Assembly: GCA_965371805.1 (NCBI GenBank)
Contig: CBDUZW010000052.1
Location: 1 to 38,532, forward strand
Length of the DNA stretch: 38,532 bases
Direction of reading: 5' to 3'
Source of the DNA: JAOZTV01 sp965371805
GTDB lineage: Bacteria; Acidobacteriota; Aminicenantia; UBA2199
Under the pieces are notes generated by a model. The model was not told the origin of the DNA. It saw nothing but the letters and a program-made list of their open reading frames with translations, and did not search any database. The stretch's first letter is position 1. Each line of letters starts with the position of its first letter. This document shows, piece after piece, positions 1 to 9,047 of the stretch. The translations under genes and the position numbers were made by a program.

Positions 1-58
1 CGAATATGGTGATTAAAAATTCTTTTAAATCTAATATGTTATGGACTCGTACATTATC

Positions 59-87
59 TTGACATTAAAATTCTACCTTGATATCTT
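59..87 (+). promoter_or_regulatory. Sigma-70-type promoter of the first hybrid kinase
   Basis: TTGACA (59-64), a 17-nt spacer and TATCTT (82-87). The predicted transcript starts near base 94, leaving a leader of about 16 nt that carries GGAG (101-104), 5 nt before the ATG at 110. The same arrangement precedes the kinase genes at 3923 and 6599. Bases 1-58 hold nothing I can identify. Confidence 0.7.
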
Positions 88-109
88 TCTAAGTTAAATA
101 GGAGATTAA

Positions 110-2917
110 ATGCCTAAAAAAACAATAAATTCAGACAAGTCTGAAGAAAAATATGTAAAAGCCTTTCATTCCAATCCAGCTATTATGGGATTCAGTGATT
201 TAGAAACAGGAACATACACTGATGTCAATAAGGCTTTTTACGATATACTAGGATTCACACCTGAAGAAGTAATAGGAAAAAAATCAAAAGATGTTTTATA
301 TTTAGATAAAAAATTCAGAGATGAGTCTGTAAAAAAACTCGAAGCTCAGGGTTTTCTGCGTAACGAAGAAGCCATAATTTACTGTAAAGACGGGACAAAA
401 ATTTATGTGTTATTAAATGCTGAAATTGTTGAAATCAATAAAAAAAAGCATATAATGACCACTGCTGTCAATATAAATCAGCTTAAACTGACGGAAAAAC
501 AATTTGAGCTTCAAAAAAACTTAGCAATTGAGCTTAGTAAAAAATCATCACCGGATGAGATATTCGATTCAATTTTAAACCATATATTCAAATTGGAAGA
601 ATTTGATTCTGGCGGCATATATCTTATTGATAAAAAAACCGGTTCTATAAATCTTAAATATCACTCAGGCTTGCCTCAAGAATTTGTTGAAAAAGTAAAA
701 CATTACGATTTTGATGATTTTAGAACTCAAAAAATTATGAGTGGTGATCCTTTCTATATATCAATAGCTGATGCCCCTGAAGACATGCAAAAAGAACTTG
801 AATTAGCTGAAATAATTTCTTTTGCTGTTGTACCCATCAAGTTTGGTGAGCATGTAATCGGAGCATTTAATTTAGCCTCACGTTCTCATCTTGATATCTC
901 ATATCATAGTAGGAAGACTCTTGAATCAATTTCACAAGTTGAAGCAGGTGTAGCAATTAATAGAATTTTAGCTGAACAGGCCTCCAGAGAGAGTGAAAAT
1001 AAATACAAATCCCTATTTGAACATATGCAGAATGGTGCTATTATGATTGAAATTATATTTGATGAGACTGGAATTCCAATTGATTATGTTTTCCTGGAGA
1101 TTAACAAAGCATTTGAAGATCAAACAAGCTTGAAAAAAAAAGCTTTAATGGGGAAAAAGGTAACAGAAGCATTTCCTGGAATTGAGAATGACTTAGCAGA
1201 CTGGATAGGTACATTTGGAAACGTCTCAATGACCGGGATCAGTGCTAACTTTGAAATTTATTCAAAAATGCTAGAACAATGGTTTTTAATTATTGCATAT
1301 AAAACAAACGAAGGTAGGGTTGCTGCTATTTTTCAGAATATTTCTAATAGTAAGTTGGCTGAAAAGGCATTAGAAAAAAGTAAAGAAAGATTATCTACTG
1401 CACTTTATGGATCAAAAAGTGGAATATGGGATAGGATTATTGATACTGGGGAAATGTTTTTTGATGATAATTATTACAAACTATCTGGATATATGCCAAA
1501 TGAATTTCCTCAAAAATATAAGGAATTTAAAAAAAGGGTTCATCCGGATGAAATAGAAGAAGCAGAAAAAAAAATAAACTCCTGTATAAGTGGTACTGCC
1601 ATGACTTACCTAGCTGAATTCAGGTTTAAAAAGAAAAATGGTGATTGGATGTGGATCTTAAGTCAAGGTAAAATAGTTGAATATGATGAATTTGGAACTC
1701 CGGTTCGTTTTACAGGAACACATATTGACATTACTGAGCGCAAGCAGGTAGAGGAAGATAAAAAAAAACTGGAGATCCAATTGCTTCAAAGTCAGAAATG
1801 GGAATCTATTGCTACTTTAGCTGGAGGTATTGCACATCAGTTTAATAATGCCATATCTGGAATTATTGGAAATGTCGATCTATTAGAAATGGATTTTTCC
1901 GGATTTGAGGAAATAACCTCATATACTGAAAATATAAAAATATCCTCTATTCGAATGGCAAGACTGGCCCAACAATTACTTGCATATGCCAGAGGTGGAA
2001 AATATAAGGAAAAAATTATATCAGGAAGTGAGCTTATCCGGGAGACATTATCTTTTATAGACCATTCAATTGACAATGACATAAAAATAGAAAAAGATAT
2101 TTCAGACCAGGTTTCCCTCATAAATGTAGATGTCACTCAGATGCAAATGGTAATATCTGCAATTATGTCTAATGCATCAGAGGCAATAGAAGACAGAGGA
2201 CGTATTAGAATCACATGTAAAAATATAGGGATATCAAAGAAAAAAAACATTAGCATTCCAGATTTAAAGGCTGGGAATTATTACCGCATAAAAATAGAAG
2301 ATAATGGAAAAGGGATGGATGAAGAAACAAGAACTCGAGTTTTTGAACCTTTTTTTACTACTAATTATGAAGGCCGTGGTCTTGGAATGGCAGCAGCAGA
2401 TGGAATTATCAAAAATCATGGGGGATTGATCACTGTTGATTCGAAGCTGGGGAAAGGAACTATTGTAATAATTTATCTACCTATAGTTAAGAGTCCTGCA
2501 AAAACTATTAAAAAGTCAAATATTGAAGCAGATACAACTAAAAATTCAGGTACTATTTTTGTAATAGAAGATGAAAGAATGGTTTTGGAGATGATTACAA
2601 AACAATTAGAACGTTTGGGTTATCGTGTTCTGAGTGCAGAAACTGGTAAAGAAGCCATAGAATTTGCAGAAACCTTTGATGGTGAAATTGATCTGGCAAT
2701 TCTTGATATGATTCTACCTGATATGGGAGGAAAAACTATCTTTAAGGGGATTATGAAAGCCCGTCCTGAACTGAAGGTAATTGTATGCAGTGGTTATTCC
2801 ATTGACGGTCCTGCCAGAGAAATTCTGAATGATGGAGCTAAGTATTTTATTCAAAAGCCTTTCAGGATGAAAGAACTTTCAGAATTGTTAAAAAAAACAT
2901 TAAGGGCTCGCGTATAA
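110..2917 (+). CDS. Hybrid sensor histidine kinase (PAS-GAF-PAS-PAS-HisKA-HATPase-REC)
   Basis: A 935-residue signalling kinase with no obvious membrane segment, so probably cytoplasmic. Domains read in order: PAS (about 15-125), GAF (about 138-288), a divergent PAS (about 295-420), PAS with PAC (about 421-549, ending in a typical TDITER-like linker), HisKA with phospho-acceptor His576 in GGIAHQFNN, HATPase with an N box (near 687) and the DNGKGMD G box, and a C-terminal receiver with phospho-acceptor Asp866 in LAILDMILPD. This is consistent with an internal phosphorelay or a self-inhibiting receiver. The signal sensed cannot be read from sequence. The start is supported by GGAG 5 nt upstream. 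A redox-type protein gene follows after 35 nt and is probably cotranscribed. The final receiver and kinase core resemble the kinases at 3923 and 6599, but the sensory half differs (GAF present). Confidence 0.92.
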   Translation: MPKKTINSDKSEEKYVKAFHSNPAIMGFSDLETGTYTDVNKAFYDILGFTPEEVIGKKSKDVLYLDKKFRDESVKKLEAQGFLRNEEAIIYCKDGTKIYVLLNAEIVEINKKKHIMTTAVNINQLKLTEKQFELQKNLAIELSKKSSPDEIFDSILNHIFKLEEFDSGGIYLIDKKTGSINLKYHSGLPQEFVEKVKHYDFDDFRTQKIMSGDPFYISIADAPEDMQKELELAEIISFAVVPIKFGEHVIGAFNLASRSHLDISYHSRKTLESISQVEAGVAINRILAEQASRESENKYKSLFEHMQNGAIMIEIIFDETGIPIDYVFLEINKAFEDQTSLKKKALMGKKVTEAFPGIENDLADWIGTFGNVSMTGISANFEIYSKMLEQWFLIIAYKTNEGRVAAIFQNISNSKLAEKALEKSKERLSTALYGSKSGIWDRIIDTGEMFFDDNYYKLSGYMPNEFPQKYKEFKKRVHPDEIEEAEKKINSCISGTAMTYLAEFRFKKKNGDWMWILSQGKIVEYDEFGTPVRFTGTHIDITERKQVEEDKKKLEIQLLQSQKWESIATLAGGIAHQFNNAISGIIGNVDLLEMDFSGFEEITSYTENIKISSIRMARLAQQLLAYARGGKYKEKIISGSELIRETLSFIDHSIDNDIKIEKDISDQVSLINVDVTQMQMVISAIMSNASEAIEDRGRIRITCKNIGISKKKNISIPDLKAGNYYRIKIEDNGKGMDEETRTRVFEPFFTTNYEGRGLGMAAADGIIKNHGGLITVDSKLGKGTIVIIYLPIVKSPAKTIKKSNIEADTTKNSGTIFVIEDERMVLEMITKQLERLGYRVLSAETGKEAIEFAETFDGEIDLAILDMILPDMGGKTIFKGIMKARPELKVIVCSGYSIDGPAREILNDGAKYFIQKPFRMKELSELLKKTLRARV

Positions 2918-2952
2918 ATAACCTGGGTTTTATACTGAAAAATTAGAGAGAA

Positions 2953-3804
2953 ATGATGGGAATTATAAAATCGAAAAAGGTCAAACTAAAAACCAAAAGA
3001 ATCTTTATGAAAAAAGGAACTTGCTCCCGGGCTTTTTTTTATATATTAAACCGTGAATTTGCTAATCCACGTGAAAATGAAGAGCAGGCTTTAGATCCGA
3101 TGGCAGGTGGTATAGTGCAGCAGGGATATCAATGTGGTATGCTATGGGGAGCTGCAATGGCTCTAGGTACTGAATCTTATCGCAGATGTGGTGACCTTAA
3201 TCAGGCTATTGGTCAGACGATAGCCGCGACTCAACATATTATGAAATCTTTTTCAGAGAGAGCAAAAACTATTGAGTGTAATGAAATTACCAACTGTGAC
3301 TTCTCAAGCAAATGGAGTATGGCCAAATATTTCTTTTCTGGAAAATTTTATTCCTGTTTTAGACTTGCCGGGAAATGGGCTCCTGAAGCTATCCAGGCAG
3401 CTAATGAAGGGCTATCTATAGAGAGAAAAGATATGGATGAAACCTCAATAAGTTGTGCATCCGAAGTAGTAAGGAAAATGGGGGGCACCGATGAAGAGAT
3501 GGCTATGGTTGCCGGATTTGCTGGAGGATTAGGTTTAAGTGGAAATGGATGTGGCGCCTTAAGTGCCGCATTATGGATGACAATACTTAAATTACTTAGA
3601 AAAGAAAAGTGGCAATACTCTCCTTCTGATCCAGTTACAGAAAAGGTATTAAATAAATTTTATGAAGTAACCGATTATGAAATGGAATGTTATAAAATAA
3701 CAGGAGTGCGCTTTAATTCAATAAAAGACCATACAGAATTTGTAAAAAATGGTGGTTGCAGCAAACTGATTGATAAACTTGCAGATGAGAGTGAAATTTC
3801 ATAA
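2953..3804 (+). CDS. Tandem-duplicated C_GCAxxG_C_C family protein (putative redox-active)
   Basis: 283 residues containing two copies of the C_GCAxxG_C_C module. Copy 1 has Cys24 (TCSRAF), Cys61 (GYQCGMLWGAAM), Cys109 (ECNEIT) and Cys135. Copy 2 has the matching Cys168 (ISCASE), Cys200 (GNGCGALSAALW), Cys246 (ECYKITGV) and Cys269 (GGCSKLI). Cys79 and Cys115 are extra. The family is annotated as putatively redox-active and usually has one module in about 120-160 residues, so this is a double-length member. No signal peptide or membrane segment is evident. The start at 2953 has an AGAGAG purine run just upstream; 2956 and 3007 are alternatives. It lies 35 nt after a hybrid kinase and 118 nt before the next, so a role as redox partner or signal source for these sensors is possible but unproven. 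Biochemical function is unknown. Confidence 0.8.
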   Translation: MMGIIKSKKVKLKTKRIFMKKGTCSRAFFYILNREFANPRENEEQALDPMAGGIVQQGYQCGMLWGAAMALGTESYRRCGDLNQAIGQTIAATQHIMKSFSERAKTIECNEITNCDFSSKWSMAKYFFSGKFYSCFRLAGKWAPEAIQAANEGLSIERKDMDETSISCASEVVRKMGGTDEEMAMVAGFAGGLGLSGNGCGALSAALWMTILKLLRKEKWQYSPSDPVTEKVLNKFYEVTDYEMECYKITGVRFNSIKDHTEFVKNGGCSKLIDKLADESEIS

Positions 3805-3872
3805 ACTATTGTTTTTCTGATTAAATTACTATTTTTTAAAATGACTTCATATTTTCACATCTTAAAATCATC

Positions 3873-3901
3873 TTGACATTTTAATTTCAACTTGCTATAT
3901 T
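3873..3901 (+). promoter_or_regulatory. Sigma-70-type promoter of the second hybrid kinase
   Basis: TTGACA (3873-3878), a 17-nt spacer and TATATT (3896-3901). The leader of about 15 nt contains GGGAG (3913-3917), 5 nt before the ATG. The spacer ending CTTGC and the bases after the -10 box resemble those at 59-110 and 6547-6599. Confidence 0.75.
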
Positions 3902-3922
3902 CTAAATGTAATGGGAGTTTAG

Positions 3923-5959
3923 ATGCCTAAAAAAAAAAATACTGAAGATGCGCCACGAGATGAAGTTATTCAAGAACTTACAGATTTTCGCCAGGAAATA
4001 GCAGAATTAAAAAACGAAAGGTCCAAACTTAAATTAATTGAAAAAGAATTGCTCTTAGCTAAAGAAATAGCTGAAGAGAATGAAACACGTTTTAAAGCAT
4101 TACATAATGCATCTTTTGGCGGTATTGCAATTCATGATAAGGGATTGATCTTAGATTGCAATCATGGACTGTCTGAACTTTCCGGTTATTTAGTTGAAGA
4201 GCTAATAGGAATGAATGGTTTATTACTGATTTCCGAAGGAAAACGTGATCTGGTAATGAGTAATATATTATCCGGATATCAAAAGCCGTATGAAGCGGTG
4301 GGTTTAAAAAAGAGTGGTGAAGAGTATCCGTTGAGGATAGAAGCAAAATCAATTCCTTATAAAGGAAGGCAGGTTCGAGTCGTAGAGTTCAGAGATATCA
4401 CTGATATTAAAAAATCAGAAGACGCTTTACGGAAGAGTGAAGAACATTTTAGAAAATTCTATAATAACTCACTTATTGGTTTTTTTAGATCAAGGATATC
4501 AGATGGTCTTTTCATTGAAATAAATAATATTGGTGCTAGTATACTTGGACTTAGTCCTGATGAAATAATTGGAAAAATTCATACTGCTGATCTATACAAA
4601 AACAAAGATCATCGTTTGGAATTACTTAAAAAATTGGAAAATGAAGGAGAGGTTCATAACTATGATGTTGATTATAAATTGATTGATGGAAGAGAAGTGA
4701 CACTTTCGACTTCTTTAAAAATTTATCAGGAAGAAAACTATATTGAAGGTGTTTTTCTCGATAATACTAAGCGTAAAAAGACTGAAGAGGAGAAAAATAA
4801 ACTTGAGGAGCAGCTTATCCAAGCTCAAAAAATGGAGGCAATCGGAACCTTAGCTGGGGGTATTGCACATGATTTCAATAATATACTTGGAGTGATAATG
4901 GGGTATACCGGTATGGCTTTGGATGATCTATCTGATTTAAAAGTGGTTATAAAATATTTGAATCGAGTAATGAGTGCATCTGATAGAGCAAAGGATATGG
5001 TCAAGCAGATTCTGGCTTTTTCCAGGAAGAGTGATCAAATCATGGGATCTGTCAATATTGGAAAAGTTATAAAAGAGACTATCAGTTTTCTGAGATCCTC
5101 CATCCCAACAACTATTGAAATAAAATCTGATATTGAAGAGGGTCTGGGACTTGTCTCCGGGAATGCTACTCAAATTAATCAGGTAATTATGAATCTTGGT
5201 ACAAATGCAGCTCATGCTATGAAAGATAATGGTGGACTGCTGACTGTAAACTTAAAAGAAGTTAAATTAGAATCTGAAGACTCAACAATTTTAGATCTTG
5301 AACCCGGAATATACCAACAACTGATTATTAGTGACACAGGTTGTGGAATGAGTAAAAAATTAATAGAACGAATCTTTGAACCCTATTTTACAACAAAAAA
5401 AAAGGGAGAGGGGACTGGAATGGGATTGTCTGTTATTTATGGGATCATTAATAACCATAAAGGAAAAATTAATGTATATTCGGAACCAGAGAAAGGGACA
5501 GTTTTCAATGTGTATTTTCCTGTTTTAGAGACCGTTAAAATTGAAAGTATCAATATTTCTCATGAAAATATTGAAAGAGGAAATAACGAAAGAGTTCTGT
5601 TTGTAGACGATGAAGTCTTTCTTGCAGAACTGGGTATTCAAATGTTAAAAACACTAGGATACAGGGCAGAGAACAGAACAAGCAGTATAGAGGCTCTGGA
5701 AGCATTTAAATCTAACCCTGATAAATATGATCTCATTATAACTGATATGACTATGCCGAATATGACCGGAGTTCAATTAGCTGCTGAGATACAGAGGATA
5801 AAACCAGATTTCCCTATAATTCTATGTACAGGATTTAGCAGTAATATCAGTGAGGAAAATTTTAAGAACAGTGGAATAAGAGCATTAGTAATGAAGCCTG
5901 TAGTAAAAAGTCAATTAGCAAAGATTGTAAAGGAAGTTTTAGAAAAAAAGAAATCATAG
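3923..5959 (+). CDS. Hybrid sensor histidine kinase (coiled coil-PAS-PAS-HisKA-HATPase-REC)
   Basis: 678 residues and soluble by inspection. A charged coiled coil (about 10-60) leads into PAS 1 (about 55-165, with the segment LHNASFGGIAIHDKG) and PAS 2 (about 172-290). Next come HisKA with His316 in LAGGIAHDFNN, a HATPase domain with DTGCGM and GEGTGMGLSV, and a C-terminal receiver with Asp608 in LIITDMTMP and the conserved Lys in VMKPV. The kinase core is the PAS/hybrid type common in bacteria with many two-component systems. It is a clear paralogue of the gene at 6599: PAS 1, the HisKA/HATPase region and the receiver can be aligned almost without gaps. It is monocistronic from its own promoter, since the next gene has a separate candidate promoter. 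The ligand is unknown. Confidence 0.92.
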   Translation: MPKKKNTEDAPRDEVIQELTDFRQEIAELKNERSKLKLIEKELLLAKEIAEENETRFKALHNASFGGIAIHDKGLILDCNHGLSELSGYLVEELIGMNGLLLISEGKRDLVMSNILSGYQKPYEAVGLKKSGEEYPLRIEAKSIPYKGRQVRVVEFRDITDIKKSEDALRKSEEHFRKFYNNSLIGFFRSRISDGLFIEINNIGASILGLSPDEIIGKIHTADLYKNKDHRLELLKKLENEGEVHNYDVDYKLIDGREVTLSTSLKIYQEENYIEGVFLDNTKRKKTEEEKNKLEEQLIQAQKMEAIGTLAGGIAHDFNNILGVIMGYTGMALDDLSDLKVVIKYLNRVMSASDRAKDMVKQILAFSRKSDQIMGSVNIGKVIKETISFLRSSIPTTIEIKSDIEEGLGLVSGNATQINQVIMNLGTNAAHAMKDNGGLLTVNLKEVKLESEDSTILDLEPGIYQQLIISDTGCGMSKKLIERIFEPYFTTKKKGEGTGMGLSVIYGIINNHKGKINVYSEPEKGTVFNVYFPVLETVKIESINISHENIERGNNERVLFVDDEVFLAELGIQMLKTLGYRAENRTSSIEALEAFKSNPDKYDLIITDMTMPNMTGVQLAAEIQRIKPDFPIILCTGFSSNISEENFKNSGIRALVMKPVVKSQLAKIVKEVLEKKKS

Positions 5960-5998
5960 ACTTTTTAAACATCACTTCTTAAATATTTAAAAATCTTA

Positions 5999-6027
5999 TT
6001 TACTTATCCAAATAACTGGTATATAAT
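5999..6027 (+). promoter_or_regulatory. Candidate promoter of the stand-alone receiver gene
   Basis: A perfect TATAAT (6022-6027) with a poor -35 (TTTACT, 5999-6004) 17 nt upstream. The predicted start would leave a leader of about 15 nt before the ATG at 6049. The -10 is convincing and the -35 is weak. Confidence 0.45.
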
Positions 6028-6048
6028 TATTTGCTGGAATTAAAACTT

Positions 6049-6411
6049 ATGAAAAAAATAATAATAATTGATGATGAAAAAGATATGCTTGAGATGTTAT
6101 CTGAAGCTTTAAAAATTGATGACGTTGAAGTCCATGCATTCTCTGATGCGAACGAGGCAACTAAACAGTTTAAATCTAATAAATTTGATCTGGCTATTGT
6201 TGATATTCGACTCTCGGACCGAAGTGGTATCGAGTTGATTAAGGAATTCTCGAAACATTCACCAGATGTAAAGATTATTGCCATTTCAGGAGGAGGTCAA
6301 CTTGGACCTAAAGGATATTTGAATATGGCCGAACGGATTGGAGTTGAACATACATTTGCCAAACCTTTTAATACCTCTGAACTTTTGGAAACTGTTAAGA
6401 AATTGCTATAA
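6049..6411 (+). CDS. Single-domain response regulator (CheY-like receiver)
   Basis: 120 residues covering just one receiver domain: acidic pair in IIDDEKD near the N-terminus, phospho-acceptor Asp52 in LAIVDIRLSD, Ser/Thr in IAISGG and the conserved Lys in FAKPF. There is no output domain, so it would act by protein contact or as a phosphorelay intermediate. I chose the ATG at 6049, because it begins the canonical KKIIIIDDE strand and has GGAA (6036-6039) upstream; an in-frame TTG at 6031 would add six residues. It lies between two hybrid kinases that already carry their own receivers. A relay with those neighbours is a natural guess. Motility (CheY) is another possibility, although the flagellar genes are 24 kb away. 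Confidence 0.88.
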   Translation: MKKIIIIDDEKDMLEMLSEALKIDDVEVHAFSDANEATKQFKSNKFDLAIVDIRLSDRSGIELIKEFSKHSPDVKIIAISGGGQLGPKGYLNMAERIGVEHTFAKPFNTSELLETVKKLL

Positions 6412-6437
6412 AATAGATCAAAGCTTGTTGCACCATA

Positions 6438-6455
6438 AGGATTTCCAAAAATCCT
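6438..6455 (+). terminator. Short hairpin downstream of the receiver gene
   Basis: A perfect 7-bp stem (AGGATTT / AAATCCT) with a CCAA loop, 27 nt after the stop. There is no T-run behind it, so intrinsic termination is uncertain. Apart from this and the promoter at 6547, the 187-nt gap (6412-6598) holds nothing recognisable. Confidence 0.3.
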
Positions 6456-6546
6456 CAATGTACTCATTAATCTTTGTTAAAGATAAAGATATTAATAAAC
6501 CTAATTTACAATCATTATATTTTATATTGATAATAGAATGATATGA

Positions 6547-6575
6547 TTGACATTTGAAATATAAATTGCTATTGT
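6547..6575 (+). promoter_or_regulatory. Sigma-70-type promoter of the third hybrid kinase
   Basis: TTGACA (6547-6552), a 17-nt spacer ending in TTGC, and TATTGT (6570-6575). The -10 to ATG distance is 24 nt, with AAGGAA (6588-6593) 5 nt before the ATG. Layout and spacer end match the promoter at 3873. Confidence 0.65.
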
Positions 6576-6598
6576 TTTTTTTTAAATAAGGAATATGG

Positions 6599-9022
6599 AT
6601 GACCAAGAATAAAAAAGATGAAGACAAATCACAAAAAGAACTTATCCTGGAAATAGGAAAATTGCGTGAATTAGTAGATAATTTAATAATAAAAGATCCA
6701 AAACAAAGACAAATAGAGGAAATGCTCCAGCTGACTCAACACTCGATTAATAATATTACTGAGAGTATTTTCTGGATAGATGAATCTGCAAGATTTGTTT
6801 TTGTAAATAATGCTGCCTGTAGGAACCTGGGTTATTCACAGGAAGAATTACTCAGAATGAATACGTTTGATGTAGATCCGGTCTTTCCAAAAAACAAATG
6901 GAAAGAACATTGGCAGAAAATAGCCAAAATAGGTACATTTACAATTGATACAATTCACAATACAAAGGATGGTAGAGAAATTCCTGTGGAAGTGACTACT
7001 AATTTAGTAGAATTTAGAGGGAAACAATATAATTGCGCAGTTGCAAGAGATATTACTGAAAGAAAAAAGGCTGAACAGGAATTGAAATTTGCAAAGAGAC
7101 AAGCTGAAGAAAATGAAAGTCGTTTCAAAGCTTTACATAATGCATCTTTTGGCGGAATTGCTATCCATGACAAAGGAATAATCTTAGATTGTAACCATGG
7201 GCTTTCTGAAATATCCGGCTATACCGTAGATGAACTGATAGGGATGGATGGATTACTGTTGATCGCAGCTAATTCACGTGAAATAGTTATGGCAAATATA
7301 TTAGGAGGTTATGAAAAACCTTATGAAGTTATAGGAGTGCGAAAGAATGGTGAAAAATATCCTGTAAGAATGGAAGCCAGGGAAATACCATATAAGGGAA
7401 AACAAGTGCGTGTTGTAGAATTTAGGGACATCACAGAGCAAATACATACAGAGGAATCATTGCAGAAAAGTGAGGAAAGATATAAAGAAATGGTCCTAAG
7501 CACAACAAATTGTATTGCTGTTTATAGACCTGTTGATAATGGAGAAAATTTTATATTTGTTGAGTTTAATCCTATGGCGGAAAAAACCGAGAAAATTTCA
7601 AAATCTGAAGTTATCGGAAAGAAAATAACAGAAGTTTTTCCCGGAGTAATAGATTTTGGACTTTTTAAGATTATTCAAGATGTCTATAAATCAGGAAAGG
7701 CAAAACATTTTCCTGTTTCGATCTACCAGGATAGCAGAATTCAAGGATATAGGGAAAATTATATCTACAGATTATCAACTGGAGAAATAGTTGCTGTATA
7801 TAGAGATTTGACAGAGTCAAAAAAGCTTGAAGAAGAAAGCCAAAAATTACAGGAACAACTTATACAGGCTCAAAAAATGGAGGCAATAGGGACATTAGCA
7901 GGGGGCATAGCCCATGATTTTAATAATGTTCTGGGTGTAATTATGGGTTATACAGAACTAACTTTAGACAATCTTAATGATACAAAAAGAACTATAATAA
8001 ATTTAGATCGAGTTATGAAAGCATCTATTAGGGCAAAAGATATGGTTCAGCAGATATTAGCCTTTAGTAGAAAAGATGATCAAAATATGGAATCTGTAAA
8101 TTTGGAAAAGCTTATTAAAGAGACTATAAGTTTTCTTAGATCTTCTATTCCAACAATTATTAAGATAAATGTTAATATTGAAAAGGATCTGAAACTCATT
8201 TCAGGAAACGAAACTCAAATCAATCAAATACTTTTAAATCTTTGCACAAATGCGACTCATGCAATGAAAGAAAAAGGTGGAGTATTGGAAATTGGTTTAA
8301 AAGAGACTGTAGTTGAAGAAAACGATACATCTTTAATTGACATGGAGGCTGGAACATACCTGCATCTTTATGTTAGTGATACTGGTATTGGTATGAGTAA
8401 AGAATTGTCAGAACGGATATTTGAACCTTATTTTACTACAAAGGCGAGTGGAGAAGGAACCGGTATGGGCCTGGCAGTTATCTATGGAATTGTAAAGAGT
8501 CATAAAGGGGAAATAAAGTTATATTCCGAACCTGAGAAAGGGACAGTATTTAATGTTTATTTTCCTGTTATAGAATCTGTTGAAAATTCAGAATTTAAAA
8601 TTGAACAGGAACAAATCGTTTCAGGCAAGAATGAGAGAATACTTTTTGTAGATGATGAACTATTTATAGTGGAACTCAGTATACAAATGTTAAAAAAACT
8701 TGGATACCAGGTAGAAGGAAGATCAAATAGTGTTGAGGCTTTGGAATTGTTTAGAACCAATCCGGAGAATTTTGATTTAATTATAACTGATATGACAATG
8801 CCTTATCTAACGGGGGTAAATCTGGTAAGTGAGATTCATAAAATAAGATCAGATATTCCTGTTATTCTATGTACTGGTTTTAGTAGTGGGATAAATAAAG
8901 AGAAACTTAAAGATTTTGGAATCAATGCATTAATTATGAAGCCTGTGGTAAAAAGTGATCTTTCAAAAGTCATTAGAGAAGTATTATATAATAAACAGTC
9001 TTCTGGTTTTTCTAAAAACTAA
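6599..9022 (+). CDS. Hybrid sensor histidine kinase (PAS-PAS-PAS-HisKA-HATPase-REC)
   Basis: 807 residues, soluble by inspection. After a short charged N-terminus come PAS 1 (about 41-155), PAS 2 (about 168-280, again with LHNASFGGIAIHDKG) and PAS 3 (about 293-410). HisKA carries His439 in LAGGIAHDFNN. The HATPase domain has DTGIGM and GEGTGMGLAV, and the receiver has Asp731 in LIITDMTMP plus the conserved Lys in IMKPV. It is the closest paralogue of the kinase at 3923, with an additional N-terminal PAS and a different PAS before the kinase core. The shared PAS suggests a common signal, and the differing ones a second input. The start is supported by AAGGAA 5 nt upstream; an ATG at 6595 is out of frame. 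It ends 25 nt from the convergent era stop. Confidence 0.92.
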   Translation: MTKNKKDEDKSQKELILEIGKLRELVDNLIIKDPKQRQIEEMLQLTQHSINNITESIFWIDESARFVFVNNAACRNLGYSQEELLRMNTFDVDPVFPKNKWKEHWQKIAKIGTFTIDTIHNTKDGREIPVEVTTNLVEFRGKQYNCAVARDITERKKAEQELKFAKRQAEENESRFKALHNASFGGIAIHDKGIILDCNHGLSEISGYTVDELIGMDGLLLIAANSREIVMANILGGYEKPYEVIGVRKNGEKYPVRMEAREIPYKGKQVRVVEFRDITEQIHTEESLQKSEERYKEMVLSTTNCIAVYRPVDNGENFIFVEFNPMAEKTEKISKSEVIGKKITEVFPGVIDFGLFKIIQDVYKSGKAKHFPVSIYQDSRIQGYRENYIYRLSTGEIVAVYRDLTESKKLEEESQKLQEQLIQAQKMEAIGTLAGGIAHDFNNVLGVIMGYTELTLDNLNDTKRTIINLDRVMKASIRAKDMVQQILAFSRKDDQNMESVNLEKLIKETISFLRSSIPTIIKINVNIEKDLKLISGNETQINQILLNLCTNATHAMKEKGGVLEIGLKETVVEENDTSLIDMEAGTYLHLYVSDTGIGMSKELSERIFEPYFTTKASGEGTGMGLAVIYGIVKSHKGEIKLYSEPEKGTVFNVYFPVIESVENSEFKIEQEQIVSGKNERILFVDDELFIVELSIQMLKKLGYQVEGRSNSVEALELFRTNPENFDLIITDMTMPYLTGVNLVSEIHKIRSDIPVILCTGFSSGINKEKLKDFGINALIMKPVVKSDLSKVIREVLYNKQSSGFSKN

Positions 9023-9047
9023 AGTTTAATTATATATGAAACTTATA

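Noticed and set aside
6338..6627. Two short open frames (plus 6338-6541 and minus 6418-6627) around the gap after the receiver gene
   Set aside because: The plus frame mostly overlaps the receiver gene or the A/T-rich gap and has no ribosome-binding site. The minus frame crosses the promoter and start of the third kinase. Neither looks like a known protein.
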